This document shows positions 1 to 9,281 of a stretch of 64,000 nt of DNA, piece after piece (position 1 is the first letter of the stretch; every line of letters starts with the position of its first letter). The translations under genes and the position numbers were made by a program. The stretch is taken from NCBI GenBank assembly GCA_034927285.1, contig JAYFQF010000006.1:1-64000 (forward strand), written 5' to 3'. Under the pieces are notes generated by a model. That model did no database searches. It was not told where the DNA came from and saw only the letters and a program-made list of their open reading frames with translations. Source of the DNA: JAYFQF01 sp034927285. Its GTDB lineage: Bacteria > Bacillota > Peptococcia > DRI-13 > UBA5745.

Positions 1-2472
1 TTGGGCTAAAGTGCCGTAATCGCTCCAATCCGTCACCTGATCCGCAGAGATTTCAAATACCTCCATCTCGAAGCTGAACTCCCGGGGATCCCTTTCCGAA
101 CGATAGGCCCGGCCGGTGATATCCAGATCGCTGTTCAGCACCCTTACCCACTGGTAGCTGTAGGTATCGCCGATCTCCGGCAGCAAGGCCTCCGCCGAAA
201 CATAATTACTGCCGACGAGATAGCCGGGATCTTCCCCCTGGGCCCGGGTGGTAAACCGGATCTCTCCGTTTAAGTCGGAAGTGATGGTGGTGTCGTTCTT
301 GATTCCGCTGCCGGAGAAGGTCACCGCCTGATCCGGCAGCGGAGTGCCGTCGAAGAATGAGGTGACGGCGGTCCAGGTAATGGCTTCACCGGCCATGACC
401 CCTTTTTTGTCGGCATTAAAAGTGATCTGGTAAGACGCCTTCTCATAAGTGGCGATCTCGATATAAGCGGAGCAGATGTAGGCCTCTCCGGAATACATTT
501 CCAGGGAATAATACCCCGGTTTAAGAACCGGCATCGGGAATTCCCCGCTTAAAACGCCGTCCTCTAAAGAAAAAGTCCTGGAGATCCTGCTGTCGGAATC
601 ATATAGCTTCAACTGCACCGTTACGTTGTCCAGAGGCTTGGCGTCTTTTGTCCGGGGGGCCGCCAGACCGAAAAGCTGCAGGTTTTCCCCGGGATGGTAA
701 AGAGGCTTATCCGCCTTCAGGTAATACCAATAGTCCTGACTGACGCTGCTCTGGTCCTCGCGTCCGTATCCATAGGTATAAACATCATAGCCGTACCGGC
801 TTTTTACGTAAAGCAGCCGGTCCTTGGAATTTACGGTAAAGATCAGGGGATCTTCTGTCTCGGGCAGGCTGGGAATATAGGCCGTGCCCTGGCTGTCGGT
901 GACGCCGCAGGGCAGCTTTCCGGCAGCTAAAGCGGCTCCTTGTACCGGCTGGCCGGTGGAAAGATCGTTTACCCAGATCAGGGCCTCCTCATCGTTTGCC
1001 GCCAGATAGGCGCTGAGATAGGTCACCTGGATCAGCTGCTGTTTGCACTCCTCTTCCAGTCTGTATTCCGCCAGATAAAATCCCGGCTCCAGAGCCTGGG
1101 GATAAGTCAGGAACCACTGATAGCCGATCTTCGGGCAGCTGGCGGTAAAAGCCGCCGCTTCCTTCAGTCCTTTGGTGGGAAGCAGGCCGGAGGATACCTG
1201 GTAGACCCAGCCCGCCTCGGTGCCCGTCTGACTGGCCAGGGCCTCCTTGAATTGGTTGCCGCTTTCATATTGATATAGCTTTACCTGAAGCTCCACCATT
1301 TCCGGATCCGTCTTATCGCTGCCGTCATGGTAAACGTGAAAGCCCACCACCGGCGTCTCGTCGGGCCGCAGAGCCAGGGAATCGTTGCTGAGGCTCAGGG
1401 TCCAGGAGCCGGCGGCGGTTTCGGCCGCGGCCGTCCGGAAAAGGGCTTTGACTTCCTTGCCCAGATAGTCGCCGCCGTCTTTGCTTTTTACGTCTCCGGC
1501 CACGGCGATTTCGTAGGTAGCTGAGGGAGCCCAGGACTCTGCCGGCAAAAAGGTGGCCGTATCCCCCTTCACCTGCCATTGGCCTTCCGCCGCCGGAGTG
1601 ATCCTGACCGATTCCTCCAGGGACTTTTGATCCGGCTCCCGGCTGAAGGTCAGCTGGACGGCGGTATCCACCGGCACATTATCACTGTAATCGGCGGGCA
1701 GCAGGCTTTGCAATTCGAAAATCTCAGCGGTCTGAAAAGCCCAGGTATAATTTGCTCTGGCCTCCTGATCCGCCAGGCTGTTTTGGGGATCGAAAGAGAT
1801 TTTATAGACACTGCCGCTTTCCAGGGGAGCGTCAGGCAGGATCAGGTACTCGCTGCCGCCTTTTTTTCGTTCCAGGGTATAGCTGACGGCCGGCTCGATC
1901 ACCAGTGCCTTTTTTACCACTTCTTCCGCCAAAGGCTCTGTGGAAGTGATGACGAAGCCTTTTTCAGGATCAATGCCGCTGTCGGTAGCCGCCAGGGGCT
2001 CCACGCTGATTACCCCCCGGAAGCTGGAGGGCAGGCTGTCCAATACGGTCAGGTCGGATCTCAAGGAAAAAATCGAGGTGGCGATCAATAACAGGGCCGC
2101 ACAGGCCGCCACGGCGGGAATCCACAGGGCTCTTTTCCGGCGCGATCTCCTGCCGGCGGTTTTTCCCACCGCTTTTTCGGCCGCTTTTCCGCCTGTTTTC
2201 AGACGGCCGCCGTTTTTTTCGTCTTTTTCTTCCATGGACTCAATCCTGTGCAAAATCGGCTCGGCGGGGGTCGATTTTTCTTCCGCCGCAGTGGCCCGGC
2301 CGCTTTCCTGCAGGTCCTCGCCTTCAGCGGCCGCTAATAGGGTCCGGATCTCCTCTGGAGACAGCCCCGCGGCCACAAAGGCCTCTGTCAGCACATGGTC
2401 AAGGGCTTCCGGCGCCTGGGTCCGGTTCAGCCGCTGCCGCTGGCTGTCGAAAAAAGCATTCAGCTTATTCAT
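1..2472 (-). CDS. Membrane-anchored Ig-like / alpha-2-macroglobulin-type protein (C-terminus beyond left edge)
   Basis: The frame is open for 824 codons from the ATG at 2472 to the window edge, so the protein is incomplete. Residues 1-115 are hydrophilic and end in a basic stretch (GRRSRRKR). One membrane segment follows at about 116-133, and the rest should lie outside the cell. Residues about 150-225 and 245-340 look like two SbsA/Big_5-type Ig-like domains. Around 577 the pattern KADKPLYHPGE is typical of an alpha-2-macroglobulin MG2 domain. The start overlaps the stop of the upstream sigma-factor gene by 8 bp, which points to translational coupling. By analogy with other ECF pairs, the N-terminal tail could act as an anti-sigma domain; that is inference. 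A bacterial macroglobulin-like protein or a large cell-envelope sensor are both possible. Confidence 0.75.
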   Translation of the reverse strand, partial: MNKLNAFFDSQRQRLNRTQAPEALDHVLTEAFVAAGLSPEEIRTLLAAAEGEDLQESGRATAAEEKSTPAEPILHRIESMEEKDEKNGGRLKTGGKAAEKAVGKTAGRRSRRKRALWIPAVAACAALLLIATSIFSLRSDLTVLDSLPSSFRGVISVEPLAATDSGIDPEKGFVITSTEPLAEEVVKKALVIEPAVSYTLERKKGGSEYLILPDAPLESGSVYKISFDPQNSLADQEARANYTWAFQTAEIFELQSLLPADYSDNVPVDTAVQLTFSREPDQKSLEESVRITPAAEGQWQVKGDTATFLPAESWAPSATYEIAVAGDVKSKDGGDYLGKEVKALFRTAAAETAAGSWTLSLSNDSLALRPDETPVVGFHVYHDGSDKTDPEMVELQVKLYQYESGNQFKEALASQTGTEAGWVYQVSSGLLPTKGLKEAAAFTASCPKIGYQWFLTYPQALEPGFYLAEYRLEEECKQQLIQVTYLSAYLAANDEEALIWVNDLSTGQPVQGAALAAGKLPCGVTDSQGTAYIPSLPETEDPLIFTVNSKDRLLYVKSRYGYDVYTYGYGREDQSSVSQDYWYYLKADKPLYHPGENLQLFGLAAPRTKDAKPLDNVTVQLKLYDSDSRISRTFSLEDGVLSGEFPMPVLKPGYYSLEMYSGEAYICSAYIEIATYEKASYQITFNADKKGVMAGEAITWTAVTSFFDGTPLPDQAVTFSGSGIKNDTTITSDLNGEIRFTTRAQGEDPGYLVGSNYVSAEALLPEIGDTYSYQWVRVLNSDLDITGRAYRSERDPREFSFEMEVFEISADQVTDWSDYGTLAQ

Positions 2473-2959
2473 CTTCCTCACCCCCCATCTGCGTCCTCAA
2501 GATCTCCACCGCCCGGTTCAGCCGGGACTTTACCGTCCCCTCCGGCACCTCCAGGATTCTGGCGATCTCCTTATACTCGTAATCGAGATAGTACCGCAGA
2601 TAAATCACTTCCCGATGGTTTTCCGAAAGCTTCATAATCTCCTGCCTGAGCATCAGTTCCTCTTCCAAATGAAGACCCGATTCCCCTTCCGCGGCTAAAG
2701 CCTCGTCAATAGGCAGCGTACGGGGATTTTTTCGCCAGAACTCCTTGCACACGTTCACCAGGATTTTTTTGCTCCAGGGCAAAAAAGCCTCAGCTGACCG
2801 CAAGGTATGGATCTTCTCCACGATCAGCAAGGTCATCTGGGATATGGCGTCCAGGGCTTCCGCTTCGTTTCCCATAAAGGAAAGAGCCAGCCGGTAATAC
2901 ACATTCTTATTTCGCTGCAGTGTGCCCAACAGTCGGATCTGCTCTGCATTCAAAGCCAT
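2465..2959 (-). CDS. ECF-type RNA polymerase sigma factor
   Basis: This 164-residue protein has the size and layout of an extracytoplasmic-function sigma factor. A degenerate region 2 occupies roughly residues 15-80. A clear region 4 helix-turn-helix sits at about 110-158, with HREVIYLRYYLDYEYKEIA followed by VPEGTVKSRLNRA. The ATG at 2959 is preceded by GGGAGG. The stop codon lies inside the start of the large membrane-anchored gene downstream, so the two are co-translated and probably work as a signalling pair. I did not recognise a convincing autoregulated ECF promoter upstream. Assignment to the sigma-70 family is firm; its regulon is unknown. Confidence 0.88.
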   Translation of the reverse strand: MALNAEQIRLLGTLQRNKNVYYRLALSFMGNEAEALDAISQMTLLIVEKIHTLRSAEAFLPWSKKILVNVCKEFWRKNPRTLPIDEALAAEGESGLHLEEELMLRQEIMKLSENHREVIYLRYYLDYEYKEIARILEVPEGTVKSRLNRAVEILRTQMGGEEDE

Positions 2960-3179
2960 CTCGCTTAACCTCCCGACTTATTCTTTAGATGGAAAAAGGA
3001 AGCGATTCGTTCCCCGGGATCGCTTTCCGACGGTTATCACTTTTCAAAATAAACGGACAAATAAAGCATACCATATCCCGGGGCATTTTAACACTTCATC
3101 CCGTATCGTTTTTTTGCTTCCGGCACAAAATAGCCGAAAGAAGGGCATCAAAGAAGATGCTTCCACAAGGAGGATGATT

Positions 3180-4646
3180 ATGGGAAAATTTAAGTACAAA
3201 ACGCAGATGTACAAGCATCTGCAGCTGAGCCAGCAGGAAATCTATAAAGAAGCCCGGGATTTTGCCAAAAAGCTGAAAGTGCCGGCGGACTTAGCCGGAC
3301 AATTCGGCCTGACGGGAGCGATTTCCGGCTGTCCGGCGCCGCTGCGGGACGACATTATCGCTTATACGGATAGCCAGGCCAAGGTGGTCGTCGGCCTGGC
3401 CGCCTATGTGGAAGAAATGCGGCTGATGGTAAAGGATTATTACGGCCCTGATTATGACGTCTGCCCGGTTAACACCTGCGAAGCCGGCCTCTGGACCTGT
3501 TTCACCACCTTATTTGCCCCGCCGATGATGGGTGAAGGCTATGCTTACCGCTGCCGCTATATCGCCCCCTACGAAAAACACATGCACCATCAGGCCGCCT
3601 ATGGCCGTCCCTTTCCGCCCAAATATAAGGATATCGCCGGGGACCGGGGCACCACGCCCGGTGAACTGGGGGTCTACGGCAAGCGGCAGTTCAACCTGGA
3701 GACGGTGATCGTTCCCCTGGAAGGCGCCAGCTATCCCTGCCACGGCATCAAATATTTTCCCGTACCCCTCTTAACCCAGGTCAAGGCCCGGGATTCCAAA
3801 AAAGGGCTGGAAGAAAACGCCGCCCGCCACGCCGCCAGCCTTACCGGCTTCACCTCCATCGGCTACGATACCCCCGGCTACGGCTATGGGGACAAGGATA
3901 ACCGCGGCACCCCTCTTTTGCAGAAATATATCGCGGAAATCGCTCACGCCTACAATGTGCCTTATGTCATCGACAATGCCTGGGGTCTGCCTTTCATCGG
4001 TACGGATATCAGCAAAAACGACGCCGACGCCATCGTTTACTCCCTGGATAAGGCCACAGGTTCTCCTTTATGCGGCCTGATCATCGGCAAGGAAGAAGTC
4101 ATGGTCAATATCCGCCGGGCCATGGGCTTCCACGGCGACCGTTACGGCACCATCGCCTCTTACGGCAAGGCGGCCAACGTGGCTTTCGATCCGGGTAAAG
4201 AAGCTCTTTGCGGCGCCATCGCCGCTCTGCGGGTCCTGAAGGACCGGCCTCAGGTGATGACCAAGCCGGTAGACGATATGTACGAAATCGTTGTGGATGA
4301 GTTTAAGGCCCTAGACCCCGCCATCAAAGACGGATTTATTTTCACCAAGTCCTATAACTCCTGCGCTGTGGAAGTAAACTATGAAGGGACCTGGAAAAAA
4401 GACAAAATGGGCGTGCCCATCTTCTCCATCGAAGATATGTACTCCAACAGCAACATCTTCCAGACCGGGATGGCCCAGATGGGCGTAATCCCCACCATCG
4501 CCTACGACGGCAATATCATGATCTCCACCGGATTAAACACCCTGGATGAGGAAGGGCGGCTGAAAAAAGACCTGATGCGCACCGCCGTCAAGTGTCTGGT
4601 AGCCCTGATCAATATTACCAGTAAATATGCCGGCATTCTTGAATAA
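3180..4646 (+). CDS. Fold-type I PLP-dependent enzyme, substrate unknown
   Basis: The 488-residue protein starts at ATG 3180, seven bases after AAGGAGG. An in-frame ATG at 3174 is too close to that site, and the open frame further upstream has no ribosome binding site. It looks like a pyridoxal-phosphate enzyme of fold type I. VIDNAWGLPF would supply the aspartate that holds the pyridine nitrogen, and YSLDKATGSPLCGLIIG resembles the cofactor-lysine segment of SelA/SepSecS-like proteins. The middle third is rich in Tyr, His and Cys (for example YEKHMHHQAAYG), which is unusual. It is a single-gene unit closed by a terminator. I could not name the substrate; lyase, desulfurase-like or aminotransferase activity are all open. 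Confidence 0.7.
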   Translation: MGKFKYKTQMYKHLQLSQQEIYKEARDFAKKLKVPADLAGQFGLTGAISGCPAPLRDDIIAYTDSQAKVVVGLAAYVEEMRLMVKDYYGPDYDVCPVNTCEAGLWTCFTTLFAPPMMGEGYAYRCRYIAPYEKHMHHQAAYGRPFPPKYKDIAGDRGTTPGELGVYGKRQFNLETVIVPLEGASYPCHGIKYFPVPLLTQVKARDSKKGLEENAARHAASLTGFTSIGYDTPGYGYGDKDNRGTPLLQKYIAEIAHAYNVPYVIDNAWGLPFIGTDISKNDADAIVYSLDKATGSPLCGLIIGKEEVMVNIRRAMGFHGDRYGTIASYGKAANVAFDPGKEALCGAIAALRVLKDRPQVMTKPVDDMYEIVVDEFKALDPAIKDGFIFTKSYNSCAVEVNYEGTWKKDKMGVPIFSIEDMYSNSNIFQTGMAQMGVIPTIAYDGNIMISTGLNTLDEEGRLKKDLMRTAVKCLVALINITSKYAGILE

Positions 4647-4659
4647 TCCCCCGCCTTCT

Positions 4660-4695
4660 GCCCTGATAAGCCCCTGGGGGTTTCAGGGCTTTTTT
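4660..4695 (+). terminator. Intrinsic terminator of the PLP-enzyme gene
   Basis: GCCCTGA (4660-4666) pairs with TCAGGGC (4683-4689), with an inner CCCC/GGGG stem, followed by a run of T from 4690. It lies 14 bases after the stop codon. Confidence 0.85.
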
Positions 4696-4814
4696 CTTCC
4701 GGAACCCTGTCTTTATCTCAGGCCCGTGGCCCCGGCGGGGCGGCAGCGGAAACGGCTGTCAACCGGGCCGGCAAAACTCATTTTCAATAACGGCCCTACT
4801 GCAATAAGCGCCGA

Positions 4815-4858
4815 AACCGGTTACAAATAATCCCTGAACCCGGTTACAATAAGCCCTG
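4815..4858. repeat. Short tandem repeat, two units of about 22 bp
   Basis: The units at 4815-4836 and 4837-4858 share AACC(C)GGTTACAA followed by TAA and CCCTG, and a third partial unit (AACCCGG) follows. It lies in the 4696-4907 spacer between the convergent PLP-enzyme and yifB genes. Nothing else is recognisable in that spacer. Confidence 0.5.
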
Positions 4859-4907
4859 AACCCGGAGAATCAGCCAGCCGCATATCCGGAGCCGGAAAAA
4901 CCCCTTT

Positions 4908-6524
4908 TCAGGACTGAAACTCCTGGCGATACTGCAGCGCCTCCGCCAGACTGGCCTGGCTGATTTTCTCTTCTTCCGCCAGGTCGCTTACGGTACGGGA
5001 AAGTAAAAGCAGGCGATAGTAGCCCCGGGCGGTCATCAGCCTTTCTTCGTAAGCCAGGGCAGCCAGCTTTTTTGCAGGACCTGCCAGCTGGTCCTGCAGG
5101 TCCTTGATCGTCAGGGCGGCTTTTGGTCCTCTGGCCTTTTGGATCTGCCTCACCCTGGCCACCCGGGCCGCCACCGCCGCGGAAGTCTCCGGCAGCGCCT
5201 CCCGGTCCTGAAACAGCTCCGGCCCCAGCCTGGGCACATGAACGATCATATCCAGGCGGTCCAGCAACGGGCCGGAAAGCCGTGCCCGGTACCGGCGCAG
5301 CTGAAAGTCGCTGCAGCGGCATTCCACGCGCCCGTCCCCATAAAAACCGCAGGGGCAGGGATTGGCGCTGGCCACCAGCTGAAACGACGCCGGCATGGTT
5401 ACGCTGCCCCAGGCCCGGCGTAGAGTGATCCGGCCCTCTTCCAGGGGCTGGCGCAGGCTCTCCAGCACATTTTTATCCAGCTCCGGCAGTTCGTCCAGGT
5501 ACAGCACCCCATGCTGGGCCAGGCTTATTTCTCCGGGCAAAAAAGGCTGGCCGCCCCCCAGCAGGCCGGCTTTGGTGATGCCGCAATGGGGGCTGCGGAA
5601 AGGTCTTTCGCTGATCCAGGGCTTATCCGGCGTCAATAATCCGGCAGAGCTGTAAATCCGGTTGACCATCAGCGCCTCTTCCTGATCCAAGGGCGGCAGG
5701 ATCGACGGCAGGCAGCGGGCCAGAAGGCTTTTGCCGCAGCCCGGCGGTCCCAAAAGCATCAGCGACAGATTCCCCGCCGCCGCCAGTTCCAAAGCCCGCC
5801 TGGCCTGAAGCTGGCCCCGGACCATGGTCAGATCCGCGGTAAAGCCGGCGCTTTTTTCCGCACTCTTTATCCTTCCCTCTTTCCTCCCCCTTGCCCCTTC
5901 TTTTTCTTTGTCGCCGGCCTCATCTTTTTCTTGCCCACAGGCCCCTTCCGCTTTGTCCCGTCCGAAGAAGAGTTTACCCGCCGGTCCGGCTCCAAGTATC
6001 CCGCTTTCCACGGCCTTTTTTCGTGCAGTCAGCTCCCGCAGCTGAGAAAGATGAGCCAAGGGGATCACCTGAACGGTTCCCCGGCAGGCCTCGGCATAAT
6101 TTTCTTCCGGCACCACCAGAAAACGCCGGGTCACGCCGGCCAGGGAAAGAGCCGCCGGCAGTACTCCCCGGGTGGGCCGCAGACTGCCGTCCAGGGACAG
6201 TTCCCCCATAAAAACATATTCTTCCATCCCGTCTTGGCCCAGTTGTTCCGTGGCGGTCAAAATCCCGGCGGCCACCGCCAGATCCAGGCCGCCTCCCTCC
6301 TTGCGCAGATCCGCCGGCGCCAGATTAACGATCAGGCGCCGGGCAGGCCAGCGGTAACCGGAGCTGACCAGGGCCGCCCTGACCCGTTCCCGGCTTTCCC
6401 TTACCGCCGCGTCCGGCAGGCCCACCAATAAAAATTCCGGCAGGCCGCCATATACCCCGGCTTCCACTTCCACCGCAGAAACCTGCAATCCTAAAATCGT
6501 ACAGGAATACACTTTTGCAATCAT
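4908..6524 (-). CDS. YifB/ComM family Mg-chelatase-like AAA+ ATPase
   Basis: The 538-residue protein begins at ATG 6524 after GGGAGGG. Residues 1-165 form the ChlI-type domain found in YifB/ComM, with GLPDAAVRESRERVRAAL near 35-52. The AAA+ core follows, with Walker A GPPGCGKS at 259-266, an LDELPELD Walker B region and the family's four-cysteine segment NPCPCGFYGDG...CRCSD. In Haemophilus and Vibrio, ComM is a branch-migration helicase that helps integrate transforming DNA. A charged, low-complexity insert of about 40 residues (roughly 188-225, rich in K, E and G) separates the two domains and is longer than I expect for the family. The gene diverges from the F420-ligase-like gene across 183 bp. 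Confidence 0.93.
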   Translation of the reverse strand: MIAKVYSCTILGLQVSAVEVEAGVYGGLPEFLLVGLPDAAVRESRERVRAALVSSGYRWPARRLIVNLAPADLRKEGGGLDLAVAAGILTATEQLGQDGMEEYVFMGELSLDGSLRPTRGVLPAALSLAGVTRRFLVVPEENYAEACRGTVQVIPLAHLSQLRELTARKKAVESGILGAGPAGKLFFGRDKAEGACGQEKDEAGDKEKEGARGRKEGRIKSAEKSAGFTADLTMVRGQLQARRALELAAAGNLSLMLLGPPGCGKSLLARCLPSILPPLDQEEALMVNRIYSSAGLLTPDKPWISERPFRSPHCGITKAGLLGGGQPFLPGEISLAQHGVLYLDELPELDKNVLESLRQPLEEGRITLRRAWGSVTMPASFQLVASANPCPCGFYGDGRVECRCSDFQLRRYRARLSGPLLDRLDMIVHVPRLGPELFQDREALPETSAAVAARVARVRQIQKARGPKAALTIKDLQDQLAGPAKKLAALAYEERLMTARGYYRLLLLSRTVSDLAEEEKISQASLAEALQYRQEFQS

Positions 6525-6707
6525 TATTTCCCTCCCGCGGCCCGGCTTCAGCATTGCTTTTATTATTTTACAATATATTCCATATATTTGCAATTGCCGA
6601 TATTTTCATGAGATTGCTTGATCAGGCGGGATTTTCTATTTACCTTTCCCATTATTTCGATTAAAATGAAATAGGATTTTCCTAGAAATGTTATGAGGTG
6701 AATGAAT

Positions 6708-7892
6708 ATGAGAACTATCGGCGTTTGCGTCCGGGGAATACGCACGCCCATCATCAAAGCCGGCGACGACCTGGTGGAGATCGTGGTGGATTCGCTGCAG
6801 AAGGCCTGGGAAAGCGGAGGATTTTCCCTGCAGGATCAGGACGTGATAGGCATCACCGAATCCGTGGTGGCCCGGTCCCAGAATAACTACGCCAGCATCC
6901 CGCAGATCGCCGCACATGTCCGTGCCCTGACCGGCGGCGGCCATGTGGGACTGATTTTTCCGATATTAAGCCGTAACCGTTTTTCCATTTTACTGAAAGC
7001 CATAGCGCAGAGCGCCGAAAAGCTTACCCTGCAGCTGAGCTTTCCCGCCGATGAGGTGGGGAATCACCTGGTGACCTGGGATCAGTTGGATGAAAAAGGC
7101 GTCAACCCTTACGCCGACGTGCTGACCGAAAAGGATTTCCGCCGGCTCTTCGGGGAAAAGGTCCTGCATCCCTTCACCGGCATCGATTATGTCGATTACT
7201 ATAAAAGCCTTTCCGACAGGGGAAATATCGAAATTATTTTTTCCAACAACCCCGAGGCGATTTTGCGTTATACCGGCACCGTCATCACCGCCGATATCCA
7301 TTCCCGGCACCGCACCAAGCGTCTGCTGAAAGCCGCCGGTGCAAAAACCGTTATCGGTCTGGACGACATTTTAACGGAATCGATAAACGGCAGCGGCTAT
7401 AACTCCCGCTACGGCCTTTTAGGTTCAAATAAAGCCACCGAAGATTCGGTGAAGCTTTTCCCGGAGAACGCCCAGGAAGTGGCGGAAGCCGTCCAGGCCA
7501 GACTGAAGGCCCTGACCGGAAAATCGGTGGAGGTTATGGTCTACGGCGACGGAGCCTTCAAGGACCCCGTGGGAAAGATCTGGGAATTGGCAGACCCTGT
7601 GGTTTCTCCCGGCTTTACCTCGGGGTTGCGGGGCACCCCCAACGAACTGAAGATGAAATACCTGGCCGATACCGAATTCAAAGATCTCTGCGGCGAAGCC
7701 GCCCGGGAAGCCATGGTTCAGGCCATCAAAAGCAAAAATCACGACCTGGTAGGCAATATGGCCGCTCAGGGCACCACTCCCCGGCAGCTGACGGATCTTT
7801 TAGGCAGCCTCTGCGACCTGACCAGCGGCAGCGGCGATAAAGGCACGCCGGTCATTTTGATTCAGGGTTATTTCGATAATTACGCTTCCTAA
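6708..7892 (+). CDS. Coenzyme F420-0:L-glutamate ligase (CofE)-like protein
   Basis: The 394-residue protein is placed at ATG 6708, seven bases after GAGGTG; an ATG at 6702 is too close to that site. The N-terminus TIGVCVRGIRTPII and the later segments GDGAFKDPVGKIWELADPV and MAAQGTTPRQLTDLLGSL match the long form of the F420_ligase family seen in many Firmicutes. True CofE adds glutamates to F420-0, but no other F420 genes are visible here and most Clostridia do not make F420, so the real substrate is probably different. The gene stands alone and is followed by a strong terminator shared with the convergent gene. A small hairpin (GCTCTC/GAGAGC) lies at 7898-7917. Confidence 0.75.
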   Translation: MRTIGVCVRGIRTPIIKAGDDLVEIVVDSLQKAWESGGFSLQDQDVIGITESVVARSQNNYASIPQIAAHVRALTGGGHVGLIFPILSRNRFSILLKAIAQSAEKLTLQLSFPADEVGNHLVTWDQLDEKGVNPYADVLTEKDFRRLFGEKVLHPFTGIDYVDYYKSLSDRGNIEIIFSNNPEAILRYTGTVITADIHSRHRTKRLLKAAGAKTVIGLDDILTESINGSGYNSRYGLLGSNKATEDSVKLFPENAQEVAEAVQARLKALTGKSVEVMVYGDGAFKDPVGKIWELADPVVSPGFTSGLRGTPNELKMKYLADTEFKDLCGEAAREAMVQAIKSKNHDLVGNMAAQGTTPRQLTDLLGSLCDLTSGSGDKGTPVILIQGYFDNYAS

Positions 7893-8010
7893 AGAAACGC
7901 TCTCCCGGAAAAGAGAGCCCCAAAGCGGCCGCTGTCAGCCTGGGGAGGGCAGGATACCTTCCGGTTTTTCTCAGGCCTTTGCTCAGCCGTCCATCAGTCC
8001 ATCCAAAAAA

Positions 8011-8045
8011 AGCATGCCGGAAAACATTTCGGCATGCTTTTTTTA
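8011..8045. terminator. Bidirectional terminator
   Basis: AGCATGCCG (8011-8019) pairs with CGGCATGCT (8030-8038). An A-run precedes the stem and a T-run follows it, so it can stop transcription from both the F420-ligase-like gene (+) and the DivIVA-like operon (-). Confidence 0.9.
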
Positions 8046-8060
8046 TTTTGTTATGTTTCG

Positions 8061-9281
8061 TTATTCCGTCATATCCCGGACCAGCCGGTCCAGAGCGCCG
8101 GCGGCCACCGCCCGGTCCACCGTCTGACTGGTAATGGTTTCCCCTTTGGCGATGATGGGTACGCCTTTACTGTCGAACAAATTTCCGCCGGACTTTTTTC
8201 CCCAAAGAAAACGGTACCGCAGGGCCCAGGGAGAAGCGCCCTCCGGCCCGGATGGATCCTTCTTCGCCGGCTCTTCCGGGGGCTTCGGCGCCTGGCCGCT
8301 TGCCGCTCGGCTGGCCGCCGCCTCCTGATTTTCTTCGACGGAAAAAGCCTCAGCCTGATTTTCTTCGGCGGGAAGAACCGCTTCCTGATTTTTTTCAACG
8401 GGTAAAGCTGCCGCCGAAGATTCGTTACATTCCGGTTCCTGCCGGAATACCCCCGTATTCCTTTCTTCCTTTGGCGAAATCTCCATAAGGTCCGTAAAAT
8501 CTGCGGTTTCTTCCTCTGAAGTCTCCTCTGAAGTCTCCGCCCGGCCGGCTTCCTCATCCCGCGGCGGCAGGAGCTCTCCGCCGCTTTCCGGCTCTTCCCT
8601 TTCCGTCCCGGCCTTTTTGGTTTCATCCGTGCTTTCCGGCTCTTTTTCCGGCAGGCTTTCCTGCTTTCCCTGCTCCCCAGGGGCGGCCGGTTCCCCCGGC
8701 TCCTTGATCTCTATATTTCCCATACCTACCGCCAGCGGCTTTCTGACCTTTTCGGCAGTCTCTTCTCCGCTTAAGGCAAAATCCTCTTCCGGCGCCGGCT
8801 CCCGGAAATTTTTATTTTCCAGCACCTTTAATTCCGGCCGGCGCAGGCCCTTGCCTGCTTCCGCTTCTTTGGCCATCCGGCGGATATTTCCCAACAGGAA
8901 TTTAAACTTGCGGCGGCAGACCTGGATCTGCTCGTTAATGTCTGCCTGCTGCCTCTGGATCTCCCGGGCGTCGCAGAGGAAGGCCTCCTCGACGGCTTCC
9001 TTATCCTTTTTGGCGGCGGCGGCCAACAGGTCCATCCTGCTGTCCAGGGCTTCCCCGGTGAGCTGAATGAACCCGGGATCCATATCCTGGGAGTCCAGTA
9101 CGGCTTCCAGTTCCTCAATCTGAGCCGCCAGGGCTTCCCGCCGGGCGGAAAGCCGCTCCAGTTCTTCCATCTTTTCGGCCTTCACCTTGTGATGCCGGGC
9201 TTCCATATCTTTTAAATAACGTTCCACTTCTTTTTTATCATAGCCCCGGAAAGCAGAGGAAAACCGTTTATATTCACTCAT
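8061..9281 (-). CDS. DivIVA-like coiled-coil protein with acidic linker and small C-terminal domain
   Basis: The protein has 406 residues. The N-terminus carries FRGYDKKEVERYL, the pattern of a DivIVA/GpsB membrane-curvature or polarity domain, then a coiled coil to about residue 145. Residues 165-345 are a Pro/Glu/Ala-rich, probably disordered linker with imperfect repeats around PVEKNQEAVLPAEENQAEAF. The last 45 residues (LFDSKGVPIIAKGETITSQ...) resemble a small PRC-barrel-like beta domain. The ATG overlaps the stop of the upstream coiled-coil gene (ATGAGTGA), so the two form an operon. A role in cell-pole, septum or spore-envelope organisation is likely but not proven. Confidence 0.65.
   Translation of the reverse strand: MSEYKRFSSAFRGYDKKEVERYLKDMEARHHKVKAEKMEELERLSARREALAAQIEELEAVLDSQDMDPGFIQLTGEALDSRMDLLAAAAKKDKEAVEEAFLCDAREIQRQQADINEQIQVCRRKFKFLLGNIRRMAKEAEAGKGLRRPELKVLENKNFREPAPEEDFALSGEETAEKVRKPLAVGMGNIEIKEPGEPAAPGEQGKQESLPEKEPESTDETKKAGTEREEPESGGELLPPRDEEAGRAETSEETSEEETADFTDLMEISPKEERNTGVFRQEPECNESSAAALPVEKNQEAVLPAEENQAEAFSVEENQEAAASRAASGQAPKPPEEPAKKDPSGPEGASPWALRYRFLWGKKSGGNLFDSKGVPIIAKGETITSQTVDRAVAAGALDRLVRDMTE

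Noticed and set aside
4815..4858. Tandem repeat as a CRISPR array
   Set aside because: The units are directly adjacent without unique spacers, only two are complete, and no cas genes are present.
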